This document shows, piece after piece, positions 25,229 through 35,263 of a stretch of 64,000 bases of DNA. The translations under genes were made by a program, and so were the position numbers. The stretch's first letter is position 1, and each line of letters starts with the position of its first letter. The notes under the pieces are model-generated. The model did not search any database. It saw only the letters and a program-made list of their open reading frames with translations, and was not told the origin of the DNA. Source of the DNA: Mangrovivirga cuniculi (GTDB taxonomy: Bacteria > Bacteroidota > Bacteroidia > Cytophagales > Cyclobacteriaceae); the NCBI RefSeq assembly GCF_005166025.1, contig NZ_CP028923.1, positions 3,536,001-3,600,000 on the forward strand, in the 5' to 3' direction.

Positions 25229-26611
25229 ATGAAGATTTTTAAGAAATACTTTTTACTTTTTACACTTGCCTTAAGTTTTGGCTTTCTTTCTGGATGTTAC
25301 GAAAATGAAGTTGACAATATAGAAATCTGTGATGGTTCTAAATTTAAGGTTTCTTATTCAGCGTTTATTTTCGGAAATATTACTGAATATACCTATTACA
25401 TTTCTGCACCTAGTGGTAAAAAAACATTTGATGAGTCCGTAACTCTTAAATATCGAATTGAGTCAACTCCAAATTCAAATACAACACTCGAAATTCCAGC
25501 TGGAACGAAGTCTCCCGTGCAGTTTCACAGTTATCAATCAATAAATGGTAATCGTCCTGTTGATATTACAATAGCTACAGAAGAATGTCCACAGGAAACT
25601 AAAAAAGCCGAGGAGGATATAATTAATGAAAATGAAAACCCTGATTGTCCCGATCAAATTTCTTTGCAAATTCAAAGCTGCGAAGACATAATTAACTTAA
25701 GGTGGACTTCGAACCTAGAAAACACTACAGAATTAAGCATATATGGTCAAAATCTCACCATTACTAACGAAGGTGGCGTTACCTTGAACAAATCAGAGAT
25801 TGATCTTACTGATTCTGAGCCTTCATTGTCAACTACTGATATTTGCCTGTATACAATTGAAAAAACATGTTCAGGAACATCTGGATCATTAACTATATCA
25901 GAAACGATTGAAGGAGGTCAGGAATTGAATATTAAAGTTACAGATGCAGATTTGAATATGGATGAAAGCGTCGTAGAAACAGTAAGTGTTCAGGTTGTTA
26001 GTGCTCAAGGTGAAAAAGAAACAGTAGCTTTAACGGAAACTTCAATCAACAGTAATGAATTTTCAGGTTCGCTTAGCACTATTTTAGGCGCTGAATCAGG
26101 TACTAATAATGATAATGTGCTGACAATTGAGAATGGAATGTCTATTACTGTCACGTATCAGGATGAAAAGGATGGAAATGAGGAAGCTGTTTCACTTGAA
26201 AAAACTGTAATAGCATCTGGTGCTGTTGCACCGAAAAACTATTCTGTAATCTATGCTGGTACTACCTATTATCTTGAGTCAGACTCGTATTTAGTTTTCA
26301 ACATAGATGAGCCATACAGCGTTTATTTTAGCATAGATAATGGTCAAAATTCCTTTTTCTTGACCCTCGAAATTTATCACCAGGGTACACAATTAACTTC
26401 TGGAACTTATACTGTGGCAGGACAAAATCAAGGGGTAAATGCTGAAACAAGTGGAGTAAACGTTGGTGATGATCCTAATAATTACAAAGCTTTTACTGGA
26501 GGTTCCGTAAAAGTAACTACTCAGGAAGATGGGTATTTGCTTGAAATGAATCTGGAGGAAGGAAATAATACACTTGTCGGAAGCTACTTTGTTAAAACAG
26601 AAGGTCAATAA
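25229..26611 (+). CDS. Large lipoprotein with beta-sandwich repeat domain
   Basis: 460 residues. The signal peptide has lipobox FGFLSGC (Cys at ~23). The middle has LTISETIEGGQELNIKVTDA and DLNMDESVVETVSVQVVSAQ followed by TLTETSINSNEFSGS-type text, an Ig-like/calcium-binding surface repeat often found in tandem in bacterial adhesins. The C terminus (ISITVTYQDE onward, then SYLVFNIDEPYSVYFSIDNG) is all beta. It is probably exposed on the outer membrane. A strong terminator follows. Confidence 0.72.
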   Translation: MKIFKKYFLLFTLALSFGFLSGCYENEVDNIEICDGSKFKVSYSAFIFGNITEYTYYISAPSGKKTFDESVTLKYRIESTPNSNTTLEIPAGTKSPVQFHSYQSINGNRPVDITIATEECPQETKKAEEDIINENENPDCPDQISLQIQSCEDIINLRWTSNLENTTELSIYGQNLTITNEGGVTLNKSEIDLTDSEPSLSTTDICLYTIEKTCSGTSGSLTISETIEGGQELNIKVTDADLNMDESVVETVSVQVVSAQGEKETVALTETSINSNEFSGSLSTILGAESGTNNDNVLTIENGMSITVTYQDEKDGNEEAVSLEKTVIASGAVAPKNYSVIYAGTTYYLESDSYLVFNIDEPYSVYFSIDNGQNSFFLTLEIYHQGTQLTSGTYTVAGQNQGVNAETSGVNVGDDPNNYKAFTGGSVKVTTQEDGYLLEMNLEEGNNTLVGSYFVKTEGQ

Positions 26612-26638
26612 ATATTAGAAAAAAATAAGAACTAAAGA

Positions 26639-26665
26639 GGCTGTCTGAAATAGGCAGCCTTTTTT
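26639..26665 (+). terminator. Rho-independent terminator
   Basis: GGCTGTCT pairs with AGGCAGCC (one G-T pair) around a GAAAT loop, then TTTTTT. It lies 28 bases after the lipoprotein stop. Confidence 0.88.
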
Positions 26666-26669
26666 ATAT

Positions 26670-27278
26670 TTTAACCTGTGCTAAAATACCTTCAGATAGA
26701 TTAATTACAACTGATGAAATAAAATCATGGAAAATTTTATTGACAAAAAAACATGCAGGCCACTTAGAAATCAATTAGACCTTTAATATTTGAAAGGTTA
26801 ATTGGATAACAGAAAACCTAAAATGATATCCTTTCGCCCCGCCCACCGTCGAAACCTCAAAAAGTTCACTAACCTCGTAAGCGAAGGCTAATATGGATGT
26901 TTTGGTATTAGCAAAAGTTTAACAATAACTACAAAGTAGCACTGAGTGAACGGCCTCTATCCATATACGCACAAGTCCCCTGCTTAAGATACCCATGACA
27001 ATAAGTTTTAATGGGTATTTCATAAGGCGGTTTGGTAAATCAAACCAATTTTTCGCAATCGCGATTCATTTATAATTGTATTATTTCCAGATTAACAAGA
27101 AAATATTATCTTTTTAACTTGTTTTATCACTCCATCTTTTAACACTTTATTTGATTTAAATAGATGAATTATGTGTAAATAAAGTTGAATAAGAAGCGTT
27201 TTAATATACTTTTGTAGCCTATTTAAAAAACAGGTATCCTAAGCGATTATTCTTTGTAATCGTGATTTTAAATTCAAC
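26670..27278. other. Intergenic region, no gene seen
   Basis: About 600 bases. It contains an inverted repeat ATACCCAT (26989-26996) / ATGGGTAT (27011-27018) and a longer-range ATATGGAT...ATCCATAT pair near 26890-26965. The last 150 bases are AT-rich and probably hold the promoter of the next cluster. No coding sequence or known RNA is recognised. Confidence 0.45.
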
Positions 27279-27896
27279 ATGAAAAAACTTTTAACCATTA
27301 CTTTTGCGAGTATTAGTCTATGTATTTTTGCACAGAATTCTGATTTTGAGAAAAAATTAGTCGAATTCAGGTCTAGCTTATATCCCCTTTTGGATAATTA
27401 CAATCCAGAAAAGCTATTAAAATATGATTTTGATCAAAACGATTTAATTGTAACCAAAGTTGACAGTTTTGTTCATGCTAACGAGCTTGAAATTCAGCAA
27501 TATCAATTAAGATTGATGCAGCAATACTCAAATAATTACAATTTTGAGATACGAACTGAACAGTTTGAGCCAGTAGATATTAATGACTTTAATCAAAAAT
27601 TAAATAACATAGATCTAAGCTCAGTTAACCCCTTTTATAAACTGCTTTTGATCGACCCCATTAAAGAGTTGGAAATCTACAGAAATATGTATCTCGTGCA
27701 GAAATACACAAATACTGAATTTGCTGTTTTCAATACAAAACTGACCATAGCACCTTCTCTTATTAAGACTAAAAAATCAGAAGATGGATATTGGGATATC
27801 ATTGAATATCTACATGAATTCATAATCAAAGCCCAATATGATCCCAAACAAAGCAAAATCACCAACATTGAGATTTTTAAGATAAAGCCTTTATAG
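27279..27896 (+). CDS. Exported hypothetical protein
   Basis: 205 residues with a cleavable signal peptide (LLTITFASISLCIFAQ). The mature part is helix-rich and charged, and I do not recognise a family. It is first in a same-strand group of four secreted proteins (27279-32056), suggesting a shared envelope role. Confidence 0.65.
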   Translation: MKKLLTITFASISLCIFAQNSDFEKKLVEFRSSLYPLLDNYNPEKLLKYDFDQNDLIVTKVDSFVHANELEIQQYQLRLMQQYSNNYNFEIRTEQFEPVDINDFNQKLNNIDLSSVNPFYKLLLIDPIKELEIYRNMYLVQKYTNTEFAVFNTKLTIAPSLIKTKKSEDGYWDIIEYLHEFIIKAQYDPKQSKITNIEIFKIKPL

Positions 27897-27982
27897 CACA
27901 AATGGACCATTATTCTATCATGTAGAACAGGCCATCCTCAGCATACTATTCCACAGATTCAACCATACTTAACAAAAACACC

Positions 27983-30700
27983 ATGCGCTTAACGTTTTGC
28001 TCTATATGTCTACTATTATTGTTTGACTTATATTCAAATGCCCAATCTAATGATACGCTCTTCTATGACATTAACTGGAATGAAACACGCCCTGAAAATG
28101 CTTTATATTTCAGGGTCAGACCTATAAAAAAGGGTTCCGTTTTCGAGATTAAAGACTATTACCTTTCAGGTAGGTTACGGAAAATAGCTTACTCCACTTC
28201 TTTGGAAGAAGATATTTTTCATGGTGAATTAAAACGGTATGATAAAAATGGAAAGTTGACCGAATTAGTGAACTATCAAAATGGAAACAAACAGGGAGAT
28301 TATATTCAATTTGATGAATCGGGAGATACCTTAACTATTTGTAACTACAAAGAAAATCAGCCTTATGATGGTAGTGTTTTTTCTGAGAAATTTAAGCTAG
28401 CTATAGAAACTACTTATAAAAATGGATATATAGTTAAGAAATTAGTCTATGCTGCTAATGGCCACTCTAATTTAAAAATGGTGACAAACCTTATTAAACA
28501 GGACAAAGATTCTGTTTACCAAAGCAAAACTTATGGAAATAGCGGTCAGCTGTTAGGGGTAGGAACTTATACAGAAGAAGGTCAAATATGGAGTGGTTTA
28601 TTTTCATTTGTTGAACCAAGAAATGGTAATTTAAACCTGGCTTATTTCACTGAGGGTCGACAAGATTCCAGTCTGAGTTTTTATAACAATGGGAAACTAA
28701 AATCTAAGACACTTTTCCAGGAGGCTGGAAGAACAACTTTATATTACAACGAGAATGGAAAAGTTCTGGATTCAATTCGATACAAAAATAAAATCCCCTG
28801 GAATGGCACTGAATATGAATTTGATGGTGATATTGTCTTCAGAAAGCACAGTTATAAAAATGGTGTTTTAGATGGCCCTTTTTTTGACACATATTATCTA
28901 CATGGAATTAAGCGAATTGGGCAATATAAAAATGGAAAACTAGAGGGCAAAATAGAGCATGAAGATGAAAATGGAAATTTTATTTGCAGCGGTATTTACA
29001 AAAATGATTTTCGACAGGAAGGAAATTTTTTAAGTAGAACTGATAAATACCTGATGTTCACTTTCAGGGAGGGAAATCTGATTGAGAAACGCAGACATTA
29101 TTCAGACCGAAAACAGATAGCCTGGCTGGAATACAAAGATTCTCTTCGACTTACTTATAAGCAAAATGGAGAACTTTTAGCAAAACTGATCTTTAAAAAC
29201 AATCAAAAGTATACTGGCAGGGAATATAGTTTTTCTGCTAGCCATATCGTAAATCAAATTAAAGAATACAAAGAAGGGCATCTCATAAGCAATAAATTTT
29301 TTAATAAGGAAGGCGAATTAAATAGGTCAATTTTATACAAGAGTCCTAAAATCCGTACAGAGACAACTTATTATCCTGAAGGTGTAAAACAGTCGGTTAT
29401 TGAATCAACTACAGACAGCAAAAGAATTATCAAAACAGTTTACTTCAATAAAAAGGGAGATACAATCGGAAGATTAGTCAAGGAAGGATACGATAAGCAT
29501 GGCGATGAATATTTTTTCGAACATGGAGATGTCTACAGGATGGATCGATACCGCAATGATACTCTTATTTATGAAAAGCGCTATGCTCCTAATGAAAGGC
29601 TGATTTATGAGATTGACTATTTTGGTAAAGCTCGTTTTTATGATCCATGGGGAAATGTTTTAGCATCGGCAACCTATAAGCAAGGCAAGCCCTATGAGGG
29701 GACTATTATTGAATATCAAAATAAAACAATAAAAACGATTACTCATATGAAGGAAGGAAAGCTTCATGGTAAGAAAATTACTTATGCGCGGAATCCTGAA
29801 TTAGGTCGAAGAATTATTGTTAAAGAAGAAAATTATAAAGATGGCAAACGAGAAGGCTTACTGAAGCAATTCCACAGAAATGGCGATACAATTCAAATTA
29901 TTCAATATAAGAATGACAAAATGGATGGAGAAGCTAAGTTTTACGGGCCCGAAGGAATGGTTACAGGAATTTATTCTAACGGAGTCAAGGAGGAAGGTAC
30001 TTTTTACGAATATTCCTCTGGAGAAATTTCGTCAATTGTAAAACTGAAGAATGGCCGCCCTCATGGAAAATGGATAAAATATAATTATAGTGGAGATACT
30101 TCGAGAATAGCAATTTGGGAAAACGGTTTTCAGAAAGAGCAAACTAATTTTCTATTTGGAAAAGCTTATAAAGTGAGCTTCAAAAACAACATTAAATATA
30201 ATGGTGTGGTACCAAGGTACAAGAGATTATTACATTATGAAAACGGCGATTTAGTCAGGGAGGAACAGTATGCCAATGAGAATATGGATAATCTATTGGC
30301 CTCGATTGATTATGACAGGGCTAAAAATATACAGACCAGATCACTATATAAAACTAACGGGCAAAAAGTAAGTGAAATTCAATATAAAGCGGGAAAAAGA
30401 AATGGAGCGGCCATGTATTATCAGGGAAAGGGCAAAATCATCGCTAAAGGAATCTTTAAAGATGATTTACCGGTAGATGGTAAATTTATCTTCTACAGCA
30501 AAAACACCTTTGATAATTACATAATATTACAAATGGAAGGACACAAAATGTTGGCTAAGGCATTTAAGCATGGCGAAGAATCTTTATCATTTGATTTAAC
30601 AATAAGTGATGATTTACCTCAAAAAGACTGGATGCAAAACATTGTTTCTTTTCTCCGAAATGTGGAAAGATCATGTGATTATCAATATGATATTCTTTAA
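27983..30700 (+). CDS. 905-residue exported MORN-variant repeat protein
   Basis: The signal peptide ends near SNAQS. The rest is built of ~25-residue MORN_2-like units with the pattern Y.NGK..G.....Y..G, for example YKNGVLDGPFFDTYYLHG, YKNGKLEGKIEHEDENGN, YKDGKREGLLKQFHRNGD and LKNGRPHGKWIKYNYSG. More than 20 units can be counted by eye. Such proteins (YwqK-like) form extended beta solenoids or hairpin stacks. In Bacteroidota they are usually surface proteins without known function. The length is unusually large for the type. Confidence 0.78.
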   Translation: MRLTFCSICLLLLFDLYSNAQSNDTLFYDINWNETRPENALYFRVRPIKKGSVFEIKDYYLSGRLRKIAYSTSLEEDIFHGELKRYDKNGKLTELVNYQNGNKQGDYIQFDESGDTLTICNYKENQPYDGSVFSEKFKLAIETTYKNGYIVKKLVYAANGHSNLKMVTNLIKQDKDSVYQSKTYGNSGQLLGVGTYTEEGQIWSGLFSFVEPRNGNLNLAYFTEGRQDSSLSFYNNGKLKSKTLFQEAGRTTLYYNENGKVLDSIRYKNKIPWNGTEYEFDGDIVFRKHSYKNGVLDGPFFDTYYLHGIKRIGQYKNGKLEGKIEHEDENGNFICSGIYKNDFRQEGNFLSRTDKYLMFTFREGNLIEKRRHYSDRKQIAWLEYKDSLRLTYKQNGELLAKLIFKNNQKYTGREYSFSASHIVNQIKEYKEGHLISNKFFNKEGELNRSILYKSPKIRTETTYYPEGVKQSVIESTTDSKRIIKTVYFNKKGDTIGRLVKEGYDKHGDEYFFEHGDVYRMDRYRNDTLIYEKRYAPNERLIYEIDYFGKARFYDPWGNVLASATYKQGKPYEGTIIEYQNKTIKTITHMKEGKLHGKKITYARNPELGRRIIVKEENYKDGKREGLLKQFHRNGDTIQIIQYKNDKMDGEAKFYGPEGMVTGIYSNGVKEEGTFYEYSSGEISSIVKLKNGRPHGKWIKYNYSGDTSRIAIWENGFQKEQTNFLFGKAYKVSFKNNIKYNGVVPRYKRLLHYENGDLVREEQYANENMDNLLASIDYDRAKNIQTRSLYKTNGQKVSEIQYKAGKRNGAAMYYQGKGKIIAKGIFKDDLPVDGKFIFYSKNTFDNYIILQMEGHKMLAKAFKHGEESLSFDLTISDDLPQKDWMQNIVSFLRNVERSCDYQYDIL

Positions 30701-30716
30701 TAAATAATAAATATAA

Positions 30717-31223
30717 ATGAGTTTAAAAGGAATAATTTTAATGATTCTGGCAATCTGTTTAGGCTTTAATGCACCTAGTAGGACAAAAAAACCAACTGAT
30801 CCAAATGAAGCGGGTCAAAAAGTCTTTGATATTCTGAAAAAGCTAGATCAGCTATCACCAGAAAAATTCGCCCGGCAAATGATTAATATTCGGGATTTTC
30901 ATAACCTGGTTAAAGAATATAATATTACCGATGAGCAAGAAATTCAAAATATCACAAGAATAACCAGAGAAGAGTGGAAGGAAATAGCTCTCAATAATTA
31001 TAAAGGATTGAAGTGGTATACTGAAGATCACCAGATCGACTGGACAAAAATAAAATTCAGTAAATACAATTATAAAATAGTTGAAAAAGGTGGATTAGAA
31101 TACTACGAGGGTTTATTAGAATTCACTCATCTTCAAACCACTCACAGCCTGGCAATCACTTCGATCAAAACAGGCAACAAAATTGAAATTGTTGGTATAA
31201 ATGTTCCTGTAGAGGATTACTAA
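30717..31223 (+). CDS. Exported hypothetical protein
   Basis: 168 residues with an N-terminal hydrophobic signal (GIILMILAICLGFNAPS). The mature part has AGQKVFDILKKLDQLSPEKF and a beta-rich C terminus (YEGLLEFTHLQTTHSLAITS). Family not recognised. It starts 16 bases after the MORN protein, so it is probably co-transcribed. Confidence 0.65.
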   Translation: MSLKGIILMILAICLGFNAPSRTKKPTDPNEAGQKVFDILKKLDQLSPEKFARQMINIRDFHNLVKEYNITDEQEIQNITRITREEWKEIALNNYKGLKWYTEDHQIDWTKIKFSKYNYKIVEKGGLEYYEGLLEFTHLQTTHSLAITSIKTGNKIEIVGINVPVEDY

Positions 31224-31258
31224 TACCTGGTAAATCGATCAAACTTATTAAACTAACC

Positions 31259-32056
31259 ATGCAAATGAAATATCTGGTCTTCCTGATCTTACTCGCAAAC
31301 ATGAGTCGATGTACTCATCAAGACGATCCTGTTATTTATAAAAATTTCATGAATTACAAATACGTAAATGGTGATGTTGTAGAAGTAAAGGAATTATACA
31401 AATTCGTGAACGATAATGGAAAAATTAACAAACCAGCATGGGAAATGGTCTATTCCCTGGATAAACATCATCGAATCACCTCTTCTTATATGCGAAATTT
31501 ATCGATTGAGCCCTACGATACTACCGGACGAAGAAAAACCTATTTTACCGAAGACAACCAAATCGATTCGATAGTAACTGATGCCAATGGGGTATATCGA
31601 TATATAACCAGGATAACCTATTTAGATGAAAATAGATTAAAAATCATAAAGAGTAATAGAAAAGGCGTAAAAGCACAGGAAACACATGCCTCGCACGATC
31701 AAAATGGACGTCCTTTAATATCTAATACCACCTGGTATAATATCGAGGGAGAGGTAGATAGTAAGACAAAAGATGAATTCAAATATAAAAATGGTTTTAA
31801 TAAACCTATCTCCCATTCAACAACATTCTATGATGCCAGCGATCAGTTAATTAAGATAGAGAAAAGAATATTCATATATGGTGAGCACGATGAGGTGATT
31901 GCAGCGAAAATATATAATGAAAAAGATAGTCTGTTACAAACTTTACGTAATGAACAAGTATTGGATGATCAAAACAATCTATTAAAAACAACTACCTATA
32001 AGAATGGCAAACTTAATATGGTTGTTGAAAGGGAGTTTACTTATAAACAATTCTGA
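31259..32056 (+). CDS. Probable lipoprotein with YD-type beta repeats
   Basis: 265 residues. The signal ends in a possible lipobox ANMSRC (Cys20). The body contains repeated short beta units (KHHRITSSYMRNLSIEPYD, YLDENRLKIIKSNRKG, YDASDQLIKIEKRIF, YKNGKLNMVVEREFTY) resembling the sugar-binding/YD-like repeats of Bacteroidota lipoproteins. It lies 35 bases after the preceding gene and closes the cluster. Confidence 0.65.
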   Translation: MQMKYLVFLILLANMSRCTHQDDPVIYKNFMNYKYVNGDVVEVKELYKFVNDNGKINKPAWEMVYSLDKHHRITSSYMRNLSIEPYDTTGRRKTYFTEDNQIDSIVTDANGVYRYITRITYLDENRLKIIKSNRKGVKAQETHASHDQNGRPLISNTTWYNIEGEVDSKTKDEFKYKNGFNKPISHSTTFYDASDQLIKIEKRIFIYGEHDEVIAAKIYNEKDSLLQTLRNEQVLDDQNNLLKTTTYKNGKLNMVVEREFTYKQF

Positions 32057-32313
32057 CTTTCTAATATGGATTGTATACTATCCTTAGGATGAGAATTTAA
32101 GTAACATTTCGATATCAACTTAATCAACCAGAAAGAATGAAGAAAAGGAAATGAAAACTGATTAAAAAATAATACCGTACAAACTCCAAATATTCCACTA
32201 GTATTTTTTTTATAAATAAATTAATATTTTGTAGTAAAATAATAATCAGCATCTTTTTTGGAGGTATCGATTTACTATAAAAATATCTCAAAATAATTCT
32301 CATTTATGTAAAA

Positions 32314-33081
32314 ATGAACTACACAGAATATCAACCAGCAGAAAATATAAAAGATATTGTCAGGAACTATTGGAGATTTGAGGTATCCAATCAGGATAAG
32401 ATCAACTTTCCATTAAATCACGAAACACTACCCCACCCTGAAGTATCAATAGTTTTTATTAAGCAACCGTATTTCCAAGGGATAAGAATGCAGGGTCCAC
32501 ATACCAGGAAATTTGAAAAAACAATTTTTCCAAATTCAACATACTTCGGAATTCGGTTGATGCCCTGGATAACTCTTGACCCTGCAGTCCTTAATAAGCA
32601 GGAAATGCTAAACACTACAACAAGATGTCCACAGATATTAAGTAAAAAACTCGAATCAGTAAATTTTGATGAATCCACGGAACCAGAACTTTTAATTTCG
32701 CTAGTAGAAGAAAGGTTAACTCTTATATTTTCAGAAGATATACAGGTTACCCAAAATAATATAGTCAAATATATATGCCTTGAACTTTCCGGTGGAAAAC
32801 CTGTGGGAGATACTATAGCAGAAATCCCATTGTCAAAGCGGGTTATACAAAAAATGTTTAAACAGGTGGTCGGGATGAGTATGCGTAATTATCACAGTGT
32901 AATCAGACAGGGAAGACTTTGGTCTGACTTTGTAAAGACCAAAAAAAACAGATCAGACTTGCTTTATAAATACGGTTTTTATGACCAGGCCCATTTCATA
33001 AACGATTTCAAGAAACAAATGGATCAAACACATACCGATTTTGAGAAAAAACTTAGCCAAATAAATATTTCAATAACCTAA
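32314..33081 (+). CDS. AraC-family transcriptional regulator
   Basis: 255 residues. The N-terminal domain starting YQPAENIKDIVRNYWRFEVS is the usual DUF6597-type ligand domain. The C-terminal part has two helix-turn-helix units (KPVGDTIAEIPLSKRVIQKM and LLYKYGFYDQAHFINDFKKQ), of which the second is the AraC signature. It probably regulates neighbouring genes downstream on the same strand. Confidence 0.88.
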   Translation: MNYTEYQPAENIKDIVRNYWRFEVSNQDKINFPLNHETLPHPEVSIVFIKQPYFQGIRMQGPHTRKFEKTIFPNSTYFGIRLMPWITLDPAVLNKQEMLNTTTRCPQILSKKLESVNFDESTEPELLISLVEERLTLIFSEDIQVTQNNIVKYICLELSGGKPVGDTIAEIPLSKRVIQKMFKQVVGMSMRNYHSVIRQGRLWSDFVKTKKNRSDLLYKYGFYDQAHFINDFKKQMDQTHTDFEKKLSQINISIT

Positions 33082-33152
33082 ACTGACGCTTTCTTACAAT
33101 ATTTTAATAATCAATACTCATATTTTTATTGAAAATCAAAAAACTACATCTT

Positions 33153-33683
33153 ATGAGAATAATCGTTTTAATAATTATTGGCCTAAACTTCACATTTAGT
33201 GCTTATACCCAGGAAAAGACCGAAAGTGTAGACCAATTAAACTTTATGGTGGGTAAATGGGACGGAAACGGCTGGATATTGGGCAAAGACAGAATCAAAA
33301 AGCACTTTTCCCAATCTGAGATAATTCAAAGTAAGGTAAAAGGGCGTGCGCTTATAGTAAATGGATTGGGCTATGAAATAGACAGCACAGGTGCCATAAC
33401 AGATCGTGAGATTCATGAAGCTTTTGGAATCATCTCTTATAATAATGAAAGGAAGACAGTTACTATGATTTCATTTTCCAGTATGAAAGGAAGAATGGAA
33501 TCAGACATGATGATCCTTGGTGAGAAAAAGCTTCAGTGGTCATTCAAAGATGAAAAAAGTGGTGCAACCATCAGATTTACTGAAGATTTTTCAAAAGAAA
33601 ATAAATGGAGTGAGATTGGAGAAGTTTCGATGGACGGAGAAAATTGGCATCAATTTTTTGAAATGAATCTTAGCAAGCAATAG
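33153..33683 (+). CDS. Exported DUF1579-like/heme-binding-like beta-barrel protein
   Basis: 176 residues from the ATG at 33153. A TTG eight codons upstream is possible but less likely, because the signal peptide RIIVLIIIGLNFTFSAYTQ is complete without it. The mature part QLNFMVGKWDGNGWILGKDR resembles the start of lipocalin-like DUF1579 proteins. It follows the AraC regulator and may be its target. Confidence 0.6.
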   Translation: MRIIVLIIIGLNFTFSAYTQEKTESVDQLNFMVGKWDGNGWILGKDRIKKHFSQSEIIQSKVKGRALIVNGLGYEIDSTGAITDREIHEAFGIISYNNERKTVTMISFSSMKGRMESDMMILGEKKLQWSFKDEKSGATIRFTEDFSKENKWSEIGEVSMDGENWHQFFEMNLSKQ

Positions 33684-33720
33684 TTGAATTCTAACGGGGA
33701 AATTGAATTAATGAAATATT

Positions 33721-33960
33721 ATGAGATTTCACAAGCACCTGATCAACCAACTGAAAAAACATAAAACTGGTGTTTTCCTATACATTATATTGGCTTTAAT
33801 TTTATTAATTATTGCCATACCGGAATCACGACTGATGAAGACATCTATCTATCTATTAGTCATGACAGGAGCATTCCTGATATCCGAATTTATTTATTAT
33901 AAAAATAACCCTTCCATTAATAAGTGGGAAATCAAAAAACCAAAAAAGAATTATGGATAG
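33721..33960 (+). CDS. Small membrane protein
   Basis: 79 residues with two transmembrane helices (GVFLYIILALILLIIAIPES and TSIYLLVMTGAFLISEFIYY). No family recognised. Its 3' end overlaps the following CPBP protein by 37 bases. Confidence 0.55.
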   Translation: MRFHKHLINQLKKHKTGVFLYIILALILLIIAIPESRLMKTSIYLLVMTGAFLISEFIYYKNNPSINKWEIKKPKKNYG

Positions 33961-34580
33961 TAATATTTGTAGTAACTATAGCCTCCCTCCTTTTTGTATT
34001 TTGGTTTATCATTATAGATCAAAACTCTATAAATCGACCCCTTAAAATCATCTTTTTCCTTCTTCGGATAGTTTTCATCTTTCCGGTTTTTCTTTTGGTT
34101 TATTTTCTGGCAATTAAAAAATATACTCCAAAAGATATTGGAATATGGGGCATCAAATGTTGGTATGTTAGCCTGCCTATCATCTTATTAATTGGTGGCG
34201 TAACATATATTTTATTTCCTGAAGGTATGCAATTTCAATACTACTGGCAAAATAATGGAATAACTGGCTTTATATTATTTGGTTTTATTACTGCTGCTAT
34301 ACCAGAAGAAATAACCAGGACATTATTTCAATCCAGACTTGGGATTGTTTTAAATAGCAAATCGATCGCCTGGTTTATGGTGTCCTTGGTTTGGGCATTG
34401 CAACATATACCCATATTCGTTTCAAGATCAGCTGGTGATTACTACAGTGCGTTCATATCAGCATTAGGGATATTACCTATCGGTTTGCTGTGGGGCTATC
34501 TAAATGAACGCTATAAATCGATAGTGCCATCGGTTATCATTCACGGCACCAATTTATGGGGACTACATAATATCTTTTGA
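33924..34580 (+). CDS. CPBP-family intramembrane metalloprotease
   Basis: 218 residues, hydrophobic throughout. The CPBP (Abi/CAAX protease-like) motifs are present: PEEITRTLFQSRL (EExxR), a second motif WALQHIPIF with the conserved His, and SVIIHGTNLWG. These residues coordinate the catalytic metal. Relatives process prenylated or secreted peptides or take part in bacteriocin immunity; the substrate here is unknown. The start is a GTG at 33924 overlapping the upstream gene; no in-frame ATG lies near. Confidence 0.82.
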   Translation: MGNQKTKKELWIVIFVVTIASLLFVFWFIIIDQNSINRPLKIIFFLLRIVFIFPVFLLVYFLAIKKYTPKDIGIWGIKCWYVSLPIILLIGGVTYILFPEGMQFQYYWQNNGITGFILFGFITAAIPEEITRTLFQSRLGIVLNSKSIAWFMVSLVWALQHIPIFVSRSAGDYYSAFISALGILPIGLLWGYLNERYKSIVPSVIIHGTNLWGLHNIF

Positions 34581-34603
34581 TTAAATAGTATTATGGACGA
34601 TAA

Positions 34604-35017
34604 ATGAAAATCATAAATTATATAGCCCTTTAATATTATATTATAAAAGCACTATCTATCTTTCTTTTAACATTTCTTTTTGTGGCTAATAATCAAAAAG
34701 AAAGCGATAGTTTTAGGCTAAAATCCGGTGACAATATCACTTTGTACACTACTTGTGGATCAAGAGAAGGACCGGGATTTCGTCAATGCCGGGGGCTCGA
34801 TAAAGAAATGTGGGAAAAACAAATTGAATTTTTTAAAAGTAATTACCAGGTGATCGCTGATGAATGGAATAAGTCCTACATTTCCGGCAGAGCAACTGAT
34901 TTTAAAACACTCATTTATTCAAATTCTTCAAAACCTGTATTTTCATTCAAATACTCAAAAATGAATGAGGATGTCAAAAATGCAAAGTGTTTAGCTAAGA
35001 ATTTAGATGCTGATTAG
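34604..35017 (+). pseudogene. Exported hypothetical protein with in-frame stop in signal peptide
   Basis: From the ATG at 34604 the frame reads MKIINYIAL, then TAA, then YYIIKALSIFLLTFLFVANN and a soluble domain with two or three cysteines. Without the stop at 34631-34633 this would be a normal signal peptide. Translation could also begin at GTG 34682, giving 111 residues but no signal. Either one base has changed (TTA to TAA) or the annotation must use a rare start. Family not recognised. Confidence 0.5.
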
Positions 35018-35263
35018 ATATAAATATTCAAGATAGTTAGTGGAATCTTGATTGAGAAATTACTCCTGTAATTTTTAAAGGAGACAAATAAGAATTAAAA
35101 CAAATTGTCTCTCCATGCATGGAGAATTTGTATTGCAATTAATACATTCACCTGAACCCTCTATTTTTCAATTGCAGCCATTATCTTTGGAATTCGACTA
35201 TTTGTTTACTCTTTCTGCAAATTAGTCCAGTTTATAACTATAAAATCTATTAATCAACCAAAA

